12,422 nt of DNA from positions 1 to 12,422 of the forward strand of contig JAITAZ010000272.1 of assembly GCA_031283825.1 (NCBI GenBank), given 5' to 3'. The position numbers and the translations under genes were made by a program. Below are positions 5,741 to 12,241 of this stretch, one piece after another. This DNA comes from Planctomycetaceae bacterium (GTDB lineage: Bacteria > Planctomycetota > Planctomycetia > Pirellulales > Thermoguttaceae). Under the pieces are notes generated by a model. That model did no database searches. It was given only the letters and a program-made list of their open reading frames with translations, and had not been told where the DNA came from. Position 1 is the stretch's first letter. Every line of letters begins with the position of its first letter.

Positions 5741-5789
5741 TTGTTGACGCAGCGCGGGGCTGGTCGAGTTTTAGGCTTTACGTCAACAA
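5741..5789 (+). promoter_or_regulatory. Stem-loop in the leader of the symporter gene
   Basis: TTGTTGACG (5741-5749) and CGTCAACAA (5781-5789) form a perfect 9-bp stem around a 31-nt loop. The loop is locally GC-rich and could itself fold (CAGC with GCTG). It starts just after the target duplication of element 1 and ends 63 nt before the symporter ATG. It could be an operator or RNA structure; a TTGACG -35-like string lies within the left arm. No known riboswitch was recognised. Confidence 0.35.
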
Positions 5790-5852
5790 CAAAAAATGGT
5801 AATAGTTACACAACTACTATAACTAAAACATCTACTACAATTAAACTTACAA

Positions 5853-7352
5853 ATGAATATATTTCCTTTTATATTAACAGCATTCTTTTTTGTTGTGATT
5901 TTGATAATTGCGGGTTGGGGTTTGCGTCGAACTTCTGACGTGCATGATTTTTTTCTTGGCGGACGGACGTTGGGCGCTTGGTTTTTGGCGTTTTCTTATG
6001 GGACGGCATATTTCAGCGCGGTGATTTTTGTCGGTTTTGCAGGAAAATTCGGTTGGCAATTTGGATTGAGTTCGCTTTGGGTCGGAATTGGCAATGCTTT
6101 AATTGGTTCAGGTTTAGCGTGGATTGTGCTAGGTCGAAGAACTCGGCGGATGACTCACAATCTTGACGTAAAAACGATGCCGGAATTTTTCGCGGCTCGA
6201 TATGAAACAAACGGAATGAAAATTATTACGGCATTGATAATTTTCATTTTTTTAACTCCGTATTCAGCGTCAGTGTTTACTGGTTTGAGCTATCTATTCG
6301 AGATTGTATTTGAACGAAGATTTAGTTTTACGTTTGTATTAACTGTTATATCGATATTTTCGTTTATTTATGTTACATGCGGCGGTTACAAGGCAATTGC
6401 AAGAATCGACTTTGTTCAGGGATTGATTATGTTGATTGGTTCGGTGTTGATGGTTTATGTAGTTGTGAAAAATTCCGGCGGAATTTCTGCGGTGTCTGAA
6501 CTTTCAACAAAACTTACGGAAAGAACGTTGAGCGGCGAGATTAAATCTTCGGCTTGGTATATTTTGCCGTCTGTTGTATTTATGACTTCGATTGGAGTTT
6601 GGGGATTACCTCAGATGGTTCACAAATATTATGCGATTCGCGATGAGAAAGAGATTGTTCGAGGAGCGTTGATTACGACAATTTTTGCATTGGTGATTGG
6701 TTGTGCCGCGTATTTCACTGGAGCGATGACACATTTAATGACAGCAGAAAAAATTCCTAGAACATCGTCCGGCGGCGTTAATTTTGATCAGCTTGTTCCA
6801 GATTTGGTTGCGACTCATTTACCTCAGGCGTTGTTGGCGGTGATATTATTATTAGTTTTATCGGCGTCTCTTTCGACGTTGAGTTCATTGGTGTTGGTAT
6901 CGTCGTCTGCGATTACGATAGATTTGTACAAGGGCTATATGAATCCGAATGTATCGAAGCGAGCAGAGTTATTATTGATGCGTTTACTTTGTGGCGTATT
7001 TATTTTGATATCTTATTTGATAGCGTTATTTAAGCCGGCGTGGATAGTGTCGTTGATGTCGATTTCGTGGGGTGCTGTAGCAGGTTCATTTTTAGCGCCG
7101 TATCTGTATGGATTATTTTGGAAACGCGCGACCAAACTGGGCGCATACGCGGGAATGTGGAGTGGATTATTTGTATCGAATGGATTGTATTGGTATTGGT
7201 TTTTCACGGAGAGTCCCGCCGACGCAGGAGCAAGAGCGCCGTTAGCCGCGTCGATTGCAATGATTATCCCGTTAGCTGTTGTCCCGTTAGTGAGTCTAGT
7301 AACTTCGCCGCCAAAAGACGAAACAATAAAAAAAGCATTCAAAGAAAAATAA
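5853..7352 (+). CDS. Sodium:solute symporter (SSS family, PutP/PanF-like)
   Basis: An inner-membrane transporter of 499 residues with about 13 hydrophobic helices, the usual length and topology of the SSS family, which import a solute with Na+. Recognisable parts are DFFLGGRTLGAWFLAFSYGT (32-51), GGYKAIARIDFVQGLIML (177-194), WGLPQMVHKYYAIRD (250-264) and, in the ninth helix region, LSTLSSLVLVSSSAITIDLY (340-359). In PutP the equivalent Ser-Thr pair (here Ser341, Thr342) helps bind Na+. The Asp55 used by PutP early in the protein is not evident. The substrate may be an amino acid such as proline, pantothenate or another organic acid; the sequence does not decide. ATG at 5853 has no Shine-Dalgarno sequence but follows the shared CTACTATAACTAAA leader. 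It stands alone between two repeat-filled gaps. Confidence 0.9.
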   Translation: MNIFPFILTAFFFVVILIIAGWGLRRTSDVHDFFLGGRTLGAWFLAFSYGTAYFSAVIFVGFAGKFGWQFGLSSLWVGIGNALIGSGLAWIVLGRRTRRMTHNLDVKTMPEFFAARYETNGMKIITALIIFIFLTPYSASVFTGLSYLFEIVFERRFSFTFVLTVISIFSFIYVTCGGYKAIARIDFVQGLIMLIGSVLMVYVVVKNSGGISAVSELSTKLTERTLSGEIKSSAWYILPSVVFMTSIGVWGLPQMVHKYYAIRDEKEIVRGALITTIFALVIGCAAYFTGAMTHLMTAEKIPRTSSGGVNFDQLVPDLVATHLPQALLAVILLLVLSASLSTLSSLVLVSSSAITIDLYKGYMNPNVSKRAELLLMRLLCGVFILISYLIALFKPAWIVSLMSISWGAVAGSFLAPYLYGLFWKRATKLGAYAGMWSGLFVSNGLYWYWFFTESPADAGARAPLAASIAMIIPLAVVPLVSLVTSPPKDETIKKAFKEK

Positions 7353-7379
7353 ATTTGAAAAAGGTAATTCTACTTTGAA

Positions 7380-7392
7380 CGTGAACGGTTAC
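7380..7392. repeat. Isolated MITE-type terminus CGTGAACGGTTAC
   Basis: This 13-mer matches the right end of element 1. It lies 27 nt past the symporter stop codon and directly before the GGGGAC hairpin. A second end in the same orientation, CCATGAACGGTTAC, lies at 7633-7646 beyond the hairpin. With both ends pointing the same way and no duplicated target, this gap looks like a rearranged or doubly inserted element. Confidence 0.6.
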
Positions 7393-7397
7393 AATAA

Positions 7398-7612
7398 TTT
7401 TTTTGGGGGACGTTGGGGACAAAGGGGACGTTGGGGACACTGGGGACGTTTTTGTTTGAAATCTGGGGTTGATGACTCAGGAGATAATGCTGAAAAAAAT
7501 CTCTCTTTTAAAAAGGCTATTGTCTTCTGTTGAGTCATTAATCATGGTTTTTAAATTAGAGTGTCCCCAGTGTCCCCAACGTCCCCTTTGTCCCCAATGT
7601 CCCCCAAAAAAA
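7398..7612. repeat. GGGGAC hairpin element, copy 1 (50-nt arms)
   Basis: The left arm (7398-7447) is seven Ts, then five GGGGAC-type units spaced by 3 nt (a 9-nt period). The right arm (7563-7612) is its reverse complement with one difference, which would be a G-U pair in RNA. The 115-nt loop has its own stem, 7469-7479 with 7531-7541 (11 bp, one wobble), and an internal sequence (TCTCTCTTTTAAAAAGGC) shared with the copy at 11641-11857. It fills the gap between the symporter and pheT. As RNA it would be an extremely stable structure, able to end or stall transcription. The G-rich strand also has four G4 tracts with 5-nt spacing, suitable for a G-quadruplex. Confidence 0.85.
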
Positions 7613-7658
7613 TAATATGGTTTGTAAAAATACCATGAACGGTTACACAACTACTACT

Positions 7659-7694
7659 ACAACTAATACAACTAATACAACTAATACAACTAAT
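7659..7694 (+). repeat. Four tandem copies of the 9-mer ACAACTAAT in the pheT leader
   Basis: Four perfect ACAACTAAT units are followed by a partial ACAACAACT, ending 10 nt before the pheT ATG. The stretch before it, GTTACACAACTACTACTAC, resembles the symporter leader (GTTACACAACTACTATAAC). The tract has almost no G and cannot fold, so it would give an unstructured leader. There is no Shine-Dalgarno sequence between it and the start. Confidence 0.85.
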
Positions 7695-7713
7695 ACAACA
7701 ACTTTAAAATAAA

Positions 7714-10164
7714 ATGAACATTTCACTTGATTGGATTTCGGATTATGTTGATCTTTCGGGTCTTGATATTGATTTGATAGTCAACCGATTAACTTTGGCG
7801 ACGGCTGAGGTTGAAGGCGTTAAGTTGATTCGTCGTAATGTTGGCGGCGTTTTGGTCGGCGAGATAACTTCGGTCGAGCGGCTTGACGCGAGTCATAATT
7901 TTTGTAACGTTAATTGCGGGAGTAAAAATTTCTCGACCGTTTGCGGCGCGTCGAATGTTCGAGTTGGATTGAAATCGGCGTTTGCTCCGGTTGGGTCGAT
8001 TCTTGCTAACGGTCAGCGAATCGAGTTGACTGAAATTCTTGGCAAGAAAAGTCAGGGGATTCTTTGCAGTGCGGCGGAACTTGGTTTGTCAACTTGGCAT
8101 GAAATTATTTTTGAAATTCCGAGTAATATCTCCGTCGGCGTTCCGATTTCCGAGTTGATTCCTGAAACGGATTCGCTAATTGAAATCGACAATAAGAGTC
8201 TAACGCATCGCCCCGATTTATGGGGACATTATGGTTTCGCCCGCGAATTATCCGTGATTTTCAAACGCGAATTAAAACCTCTTCCGCAAATTGATCTCGA
8301 CCAATTTGACAGTTTGCCGGAATATTCGTTACGAAATATCGACTATGAAAATTGTCCGGTTTATGCTTGCATTGAGTTTCAAACTTGCGGCGTAATTCCG
8401 TCTCCGATTTACATGCAGCGTCGGCTTCATGCGTTGGGGCTTCGCACTTACAATTTGCTAGTTGACGTTACGAATTATGTCAATTTGGAACTTGGTCAGC
8501 CGACTCATGCATTCGACGCGGATAAACTCGGCGGAATAAAAGTTGCGACTGCGGGCGAAAAAATTAAATTCACCACGCTAGATAATCAAGTTAGAAATCT
8601 TGAGCCGGAGGATTTATTGATCTGGGGAAGTCATCAGTTGTCGGATCAATATCGACCTGTTGCGCTTGCCGGAGTTATGGGCGGTGCGGAAACGGAAGTA
8701 ACCGAAAGTACGACCAAAATTTTACTCGAATGTGCTAATTTCAAGGCGGCGCGGATTCGGCGGACTTCCGGCAGACTCGATTTGAGAACGGACGCTTCGC
8801 AACGTTATGAAAAAACTCAACCGCAGGCGAATGTCAAGACGGCGGCGGCGAGAATATTAAAGTTGATTGGAGAATCGTCTCCGAAAAACGAGTTGCAGAT
8901 TTTGAGTCGGTTTACAGTTGACGGCGATTTGCAAGACAAAATGAGGGAGATAAAAATTCCGGCGGGACGTCTTGAGCAACTTGCCGGAATAAAAATTCCG
9001 CGAGAGCAAGTTCTGGATATTTTGCATTCGCTAGGGTTCGACGCGAAATTTGACGCGGTGCAAAATTTGATTGTCGGTGCGCCGCCGTTTCGTAGCGTCA
9101 AGGACATTTCGATTCCTGAAGATATAGTTGAGGAGGTGTTGCGGATTTATGGTTACGATAATATTCCGCCGATAATGCCGTCTCAACCGATTCGTCCGTT
9201 GTTTATTGAGAAGCAGATTAAGGTAGAGCATAAAATCCAGAAATTGTTGACGACGGGGCATCGTTTTTTGGAGGTTCACAATTATATCTGGTACAACGAC
9301 GCGTGGCTGAAAACGATTGGATTGGACGCTGGATTGGATGCGGGCGAAACTCTTGTGTTGCGGAATCCGACGACTCCTGAGACGTCGCGATTGCGGACGA
9401 CGTTGTTGCCGAATTTGTTGTCGTTAATTCCGAAAAATCGCCCGTTTCGGGATGCGTTTAATTTGTTTGAGATAGGACGAGTATTTTTTCCAACGGGCAA
9501 AGATCGCGAGTGTATTGAGGAGCGTCGTCTTGGCGGAGTTGCGTTTAGGCAATCGGCTGGCGGTAATTCGCTGGAGGAGTTTTATTTGTTGATCAAGTCG
9601 GCGGTGGAAGATATTTTTTCTGTTTGTGGAGTTAGCGGAGTTAAATTTGTAGAGAGCAAAAACGAAAAAGTCAACGCGGGCGGAGTAATTCCGGTGTGGC
9701 GATCTGAAGGTTCGTGGGTGTTGATAGAAGTTTTGGGCAAAGTGGTTGGCAGTCTTGGAACGCTTGACAAAAAGATGACGTCTAAAGTTTCGCCGGAGGG
9801 CGGAGGAATTATTTGGTTTGAGATTGAACTTGACAAGATAGACGCAATATTATTTCCAGAGATTAAGTTTGTTGAGCCTCCTCGTTATCCTGTTTCGTGG
9901 CAAGATTTTTCGATTATCTGGGGACTAGGCGAAGGCTTTAGTAAGTTGGAGAGTCTTCTTGATGAATTTTGTGATCCGTTGGTTGTGAAGCGAGAATTTT
10001 TAGTTTCGTACAAAGGCAAGGGAATTGATGTCGGGATGGCGAGTTATTCATTTAGATTTTGGATAGGCGCGTCAGATCACACTCTTTCCGGCGAAGAAAT
10101 AGACCAATTCCACAAACACTTTTTAGAATTTCTAAATAATAAAAAAATATCGTTACGAACATAG
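7714..10164 (+). CDS. pheT: Phenylalanine--tRNA ligase, beta subunit
   Basis: The beta chain of the cytoplasmic (alpha-beta)2 enzyme that charges tRNA-Phe. At 816 residues it is full length for the bacterial form (about 790-820). In order: N-terminal MNISLDWISDYVDL; OB-fold tRNA-binding domain at about 43-150 (VCGASNVRVG, then KKSQGILCSAAELGL); B3/B4 editing domain at about 210-385 (LLVDVTNYVNLELGQPTHAF at 248-267; LAGVMGG at 318-324); B5 DNA-binding-like domain at about 412-485 (EDIVEEVLRIYGYDNIP); a catalytic-like core at about 500-705 (LRNPTTPETSRLRTTLLPNL, then FEIGRVF); and the C-terminal anticodon-binding FDX-ACB domain at about 722-815 (PPRYPVSWQDFS, then SFRFWIGASDHTLSGEEID). The alpha-subunit gene pheS, usually just upstream, is absent; a transporter and repeats are there instead. 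The stop directly abuts repeat element 3. Confidence 0.98.
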   Translation: MNISLDWISDYVDLSGLDIDLIVNRLTLATAEVEGVKLIRRNVGGVLVGEITSVERLDASHNFCNVNCGSKNFSTVCGASNVRVGLKSAFAPVGSILANGQRIELTEILGKKSQGILCSAAELGLSTWHEIIFEIPSNISVGVPISELIPETDSLIEIDNKSLTHRPDLWGHYGFARELSVIFKRELKPLPQIDLDQFDSLPEYSLRNIDYENCPVYACIEFQTCGVIPSPIYMQRRLHALGLRTYNLLVDVTNYVNLELGQPTHAFDADKLGGIKVATAGEKIKFTTLDNQVRNLEPEDLLIWGSHQLSDQYRPVALAGVMGGAETEVTESTTKILLECANFKAARIRRTSGRLDLRTDASQRYEKTQPQANVKTAAARILKLIGESSPKNELQILSRFTVDGDLQDKMREIKIPAGRLEQLAGIKIPREQVLDILHSLGFDAKFDAVQNLIVGAPPFRSVKDISIPEDIVEEVLRIYGYDNIPPIMPSQPIRPLFIEKQIKVEHKIQKLLTTGHRFLEVHNYIWYNDAWLKTIGLDAGLDAGETLVLRNPTTPETSRLRTTLLPNLLSLIPKNRPFRDAFNLFEIGRVFFPTGKDRECIEERRLGGVAFRQSAGGNSLEEFYLLIKSAVEDIFSVCGVSGVKFVESKNEKVNAGGVIPVWRSEGSWVLIEVLGKVVGSLGTLDKKMTSKVSPEGGGIIWFEIELDKIDAILFPEIKFVEPPRYPVSWQDFSIIWGLGEGFSKLESLLDEFCDPLVVKREFLVSYKGKGIDVGMASYSFRFWIGASDHTLSGEEIDQFHKHFLEFLNNKKISLRT

Positions 10165-10461
10165 ATAACCGTTCACGGGTTTTTAAAATTCGGATTTGAA
10201 TTACTAACCCCAATGTAGAGACGCAATGCATTGCGTCTCAATCGGTGATCTTTTGATCGAACAATAGAGACGCAAGTCATTGCGTCTTTACATTTGTTAA
10301 TTTGTAACTATTCACGTTTTAATTTTTCGATAAAAAAATATACGACTCGTACTATGAATTTCGGCAATGTAAATGCGTAAAAGATTTCTTTCCGAAGGTA
10401 AGCAGGCGTCGCTAACCGAAAATTCAAGTGTGAACAGTTTAAAAATTTCGTGAGCGGTTAC
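10165..10461. mobile_element. MITE-like element 3 (about 297 bp), abutting the pheT stop codon
   Basis: The left end ATAACCGTTCACGG (10165-10178) starts at the base after the pheT TAG. The right end is CGTGAGCGGTTAC (10449-10461). The left flank, two GAGACGC palindromes (10218-10239, a perfect 22-bp palindrome, and 10267-10288) and the internal GTAACTATTCACG (10304-10316) match element 1. A ~100-bp D repeat (10338-10440) lies between that internal end and the right terminus. No 8-bp direct repeat is seen at the edges, and both ends deviate from the 14-mer, so it is probably older than elements 1 and 4. It fills the whole gap between pheT and lepB. Confidence 0.75.
10338..10440. repeat. D repeat, copy 1 (uninterrupted)
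   Basis: This ~100-bp unit runs from ATATACGACTCGTACTATG through TCCGAAGGTAAGCAGGCGTC to ACCGAAAATTCAAGTGTG and AACAGTTT. Related copies lie at 12042-12144 and 12318-12413. It contains an imperfect outer inverted repeat (GAATTTCGG with CCGAAAATTC). Its first 27 bases match the site into which element 4 inserted, with 3 mismatches, so it serves as the intact reference. Confidence 0.75.
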
Positions 10462-10492
10462 ACCATATTTAATATCGATAATAGATACAAAG

Positions 10493-11374
10493 ATGACGAA
10501 TAATTTTAGTATTAAAAATTTACTTTATTTTTTGATTGGGACATTTGTTACTATATTTTGTCCGGGAGTAATACAATTTCTTTCATTTCAAAAGATACGC
10601 GGAATTTCTTTTTATTTTGGTTATTTTGGTTTTATTTTATTGTTTTTTGTTGTAGCGAGTTTACCTTATAGATTTGCGGATTTTCTGATATTATTTCTAG
10701 TTTTTATTTGGATTTTGTTTGTGATTTTATTTTCAATTGTTTCTGTACCTTTAATGAAAAAATTATATTTTAAAGGTTGGATTTTGTTATTTGTTGGAGG
10801 TTATTTTTTTAATATTTTGACTTGTTATGTAGTTGGTAATTGGTTTATAAATTATGTTGAATGTCATTTAATATTGACAACGTCTATGTCTCCGACTTTG
10901 AAAATTACTTCTGATTTCCATGACATGGTAATAATAAATAAATGGATATATAAATTACGCGAGCCTCAAAGGGGCGATATTGTTTGTTTTGATTCTGACA
11001 GATGGTTATGGCATGTTGAGAATAAAATACCAGTAGGAAATATTAAGCGTATTATAGGTTTGCCGGAAGAAATAATCGATATTGAGCCGCCGTATATTAT
11101 GATAAATGGAGAGCGACTAACCGAACCATTAATCTTTGAAACGATTTCGTCATGTCAGAACGGTTATGCCGGATATTGTAAAAACCTTGACAATGTATCG
11201 GCTAAAACTATTGAGTTGCCGATAACATTAGGAAAAGATCAATATTTTATTATGGGCGACAATTCGCAACACAGCATTGATAGCAGGATAATAGGCGTAA
11301 TTCACAAAAACGAAATACGAGGTAAAGTTGTACGAATAATATATCCGTTATCGCGATTTAAATTACTTGATTGA
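10493..11374 (+). CDS. lepB: Type I signal peptidase
   Basis: A membrane-bound serine protease that removes signal peptides from exported proteins on the outer face of the inner membrane. The catalytic Ser131 is in TTSMSPTLK (the 'SMxPT' box). The general-base Lys185 is in NIKRIIGLPEE, where the usual PGD is PEE. The conserved box MGDNSQHSIDSR (254-265) follows. At 293 residues it carries about four N-terminal hydrophobic helices (9-32, 38-57, 62-86, 95-121) before the catalytic domain, more than the one or two of classical enzymes. ATG at 10493 has no clear Shine-Dalgarno sequence. It lies 31 nt after element 3, so its promoter is either inside that element or in the AT-rich stretch TATTTAATATCGATAAT. 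The two-helix E. coli topology is not reproduced, but the catalytic core makes the call firm. Confidence 0.93.
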   Translation: MTNNFSIKNLLYFLIGTFVTIFCPGVIQFLSFQKIRGISFYFGYFGFILLFFVVASLPYRFADFLILFLVFIWILFVILFSIVSVPLMKKLYFKGWILLFVGGYFFNILTCYVVGNWFINYVECHLILTTSMSPTLKITSDFHDMVIINKWIYKLREPQRGDIVCFDSDRWLWHVENKIPVGNIKRIIGLPEEIIDIEPPYIMINGERLTEPLIFETISSCQNGYAGYCKNLDNVSAKTIELPITLGKDQYFIMGDNSQHSIDSRIIGVIHKNEIRGKVVRIIYPLSRFKLLD

Positions 11375-11474
11375 TTAGTCGAGTACAAACGAAAAGAACA
11401 AACTCAAGCGAGATTTGTTTATCATTGAGCGAGTCTAATCGGCTTATATTTATCGTTACAAAAATTCAGATATA
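11375..11474. other. Gap after lepB: weak stem-loops only
   Basis: No gene is seen. GATTAG near 11373 can pair with CTAATC near 11436, and AACAAA with TTTGTT inside it, but the stems are only 6 bp and no U-tract follows. Bases 11470-11474 begin the D-repeat copy that element 4 interrupts. Confidence 0.3.
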
Positions 11475-11547
11475 CAACTTGTGTAACCGTTCACGGAAAT
11501 TTTTATCGAAAAATTAAAGCGTGAATAGTTACAAATTAACAAATGTA

Positions 11548-11618
11548 GAGACGCAATGCTTTGCGTCTCAATCGGTGATCTTTTGATCGAACAATAGAGA
11601 CGCAAGGCATTGCGTCTC
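11548..11618. repeat. Two tandem GAGACGC palindromes in element 4
   Basis: Palindromes at 11548-11569 and 11597-11618 are joined by ATCGGTGATC-TTTTGATCGA-ACAAT, 49 bp apart. The spacer reads in the same direction as in elements 1 and 3, but the flanking sequence on the left (an ATTTGTTAATTTGTAACTA homologue) is reversed. Confidence 0.85.
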
Positions 11619-11640
11619 TACTGTTGGTTTAACGATTACA

Positions 11641-11857
11641 TTTTTTTAGGGGACATTGGGGACAAAAGGGACGTTGGGGACGTTGGGGACGTTCTTGTTT
11701 ACAATCTGGGGTTAATGGCTCGGAGGGATAAAACTGAAAAAAAATCTCTCTTTTAAAAAGGCAGTTGTTTTCTGTTGAGTCGTTAATCATGGTTTTTAAA
11801 TTAGCGTGTCCCCTTTGTCCCCAACGTCCCCTTTGTCCCCAATGTCCCCCCAAAAAA
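11641..11857. repeat. GGGGAC hairpin element, copy 2
   Basis: The arms at 11641-11690 and 11808-11857 are again built of GGGGAC units at a 9-nt period. One left-arm unit is AGGGAC, and the innermost spacers differ (GTT against TTT on the right). The loop keeps the shared TCTCTCTTTTAAAAAGGC and the inner stem; here TTAATGGCTC faces GAGTCGTTAA, so pairing is kept through two G-U pairs. It is followed, like copy 1, by AATAATATGGTTT. Confidence 0.85.
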
Positions 11858-11879
11858 TAATATGGTTTTTAAAAATACC

Positions 11880-11930
11880 GTAACCGTTCATGATTTTTAA
11901 ATTCCGAATTTTAAAACCGTGAACGGTTAC
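11880..11930. repeat. 51-bp minimal unit with both MITE termini
   Basis: GTAACCGTTCATG (11880-11892) and CCGTGAACGGTTAC (11917-11930) enclose only 24 nt (ATTTTTAAATTCCGAATTTT and 4 more). The interior matches the left flank of elements 1 and 3. There is no direct repeat at its edges. It may be an internal deletion product or a shuffled end. Confidence 0.65.
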
Positions 11931-11970
11931 AATTAAATTAAATAATTTTATTCGTTGTAAATCTTTTTTA

Positions 11971-12021
11971 TTATCCGTGAAAATCCGTATTCACTAAAAA
12001 AATCCGTGTATATCTGTGTTT
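11971..12021. repeat. 'atccgtgaaaatccgt' type degenerate repeat
   Basis: ATCCGTGAAAATCCGT, AATCCGTG and ATCTGTG occur in succession. The pattern resembles simple dispersed intergenic repeats seen in many bacteria. It lies inside element 4 near its right end. Confidence 0.45.
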
Positions 12022-12041
12022 AAAAATTCGAGAGCGGTTAC

Positions 12042-12144
12042 CAACTTGTACGATGAATTTCGGCGTGGCAATGTAAAGGCGTCAAAGCTTGTTTTCCGAA
12101 AGTAAGCAGACGTCGATAGCCGAAAATTAAAGCGTGAAAAGTTT
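12042..12144. repeat. D repeat, copy 2 (split by element 4)
   Basis: It begins in the second target duplication (CAACTTGT) and continues ACGATGAATTTCGGCG, TTCCGAAAGTAAGCAGACG, GCCGAAAATTAAAGCGTG and AAAAGTTT. Its missing first bases lie at 11470-11482 on the other side of element 4. Confidence 0.75.
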
Positions 12145-12241
12145 AAGTAATTCCGAAAAAAAAATTAAAATTCCTGCGTCAACATGCCGACAATTCGCTG
12201 TGCTGACGCTTGCGGATATTTGACAGTTACGTGATATTGAC

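Larger units (their letters stand above)
11483..12041. mobile_element. MITE-like composite element 4 (559 bp) with 8-bp target duplication, inserted in a D repeat
   Basis: The left end GTAACCGTTCACGG (11483-11496) and the degenerate right end CGAGAGCGGTTAC (12029-12041) are flanked by the perfect direct repeat CAACTTGT (11475-11482 and 12042-12049). Removing the element and one duplicate restores ATATACAACTTGT-ACGATG, which matches the uninterrupted D copy at 10338. Inside, in order, are a 50-bp end unit (11483-11532), two GAGACGC palindromes, the GGGGAC hairpin, a 51-bp double-ended unit (11880-11930) and an 'atccgtg' repeat. No transposase is present. GTAA ends and an 8-bp duplication fit the IS66 family. 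Confidence 0.85.

Noticed and set aside
5669..5938. Open frame of 89 codons upstream of and overlapping the symporter start
   Set aside because: It begins inside element 1, crosses its terminus and overlaps the symporter gene in a different frame. Its composition is not protein-like.
8817..9836. Several antisense open frames within pheT
   Set aside because: They mirror the third-position G/T bias of the coding strand. pheT itself is fully conserved in its domains.
11629..11853. Minus-strand open frame of 74 codons with WGQRG-type repeats
   Set aside because: It is produced by translating the GGGGAC arms of the hairpin element. The repeated peptide follows from the 9-nt unit, and the copy at 7398 does not preserve it as a gene.
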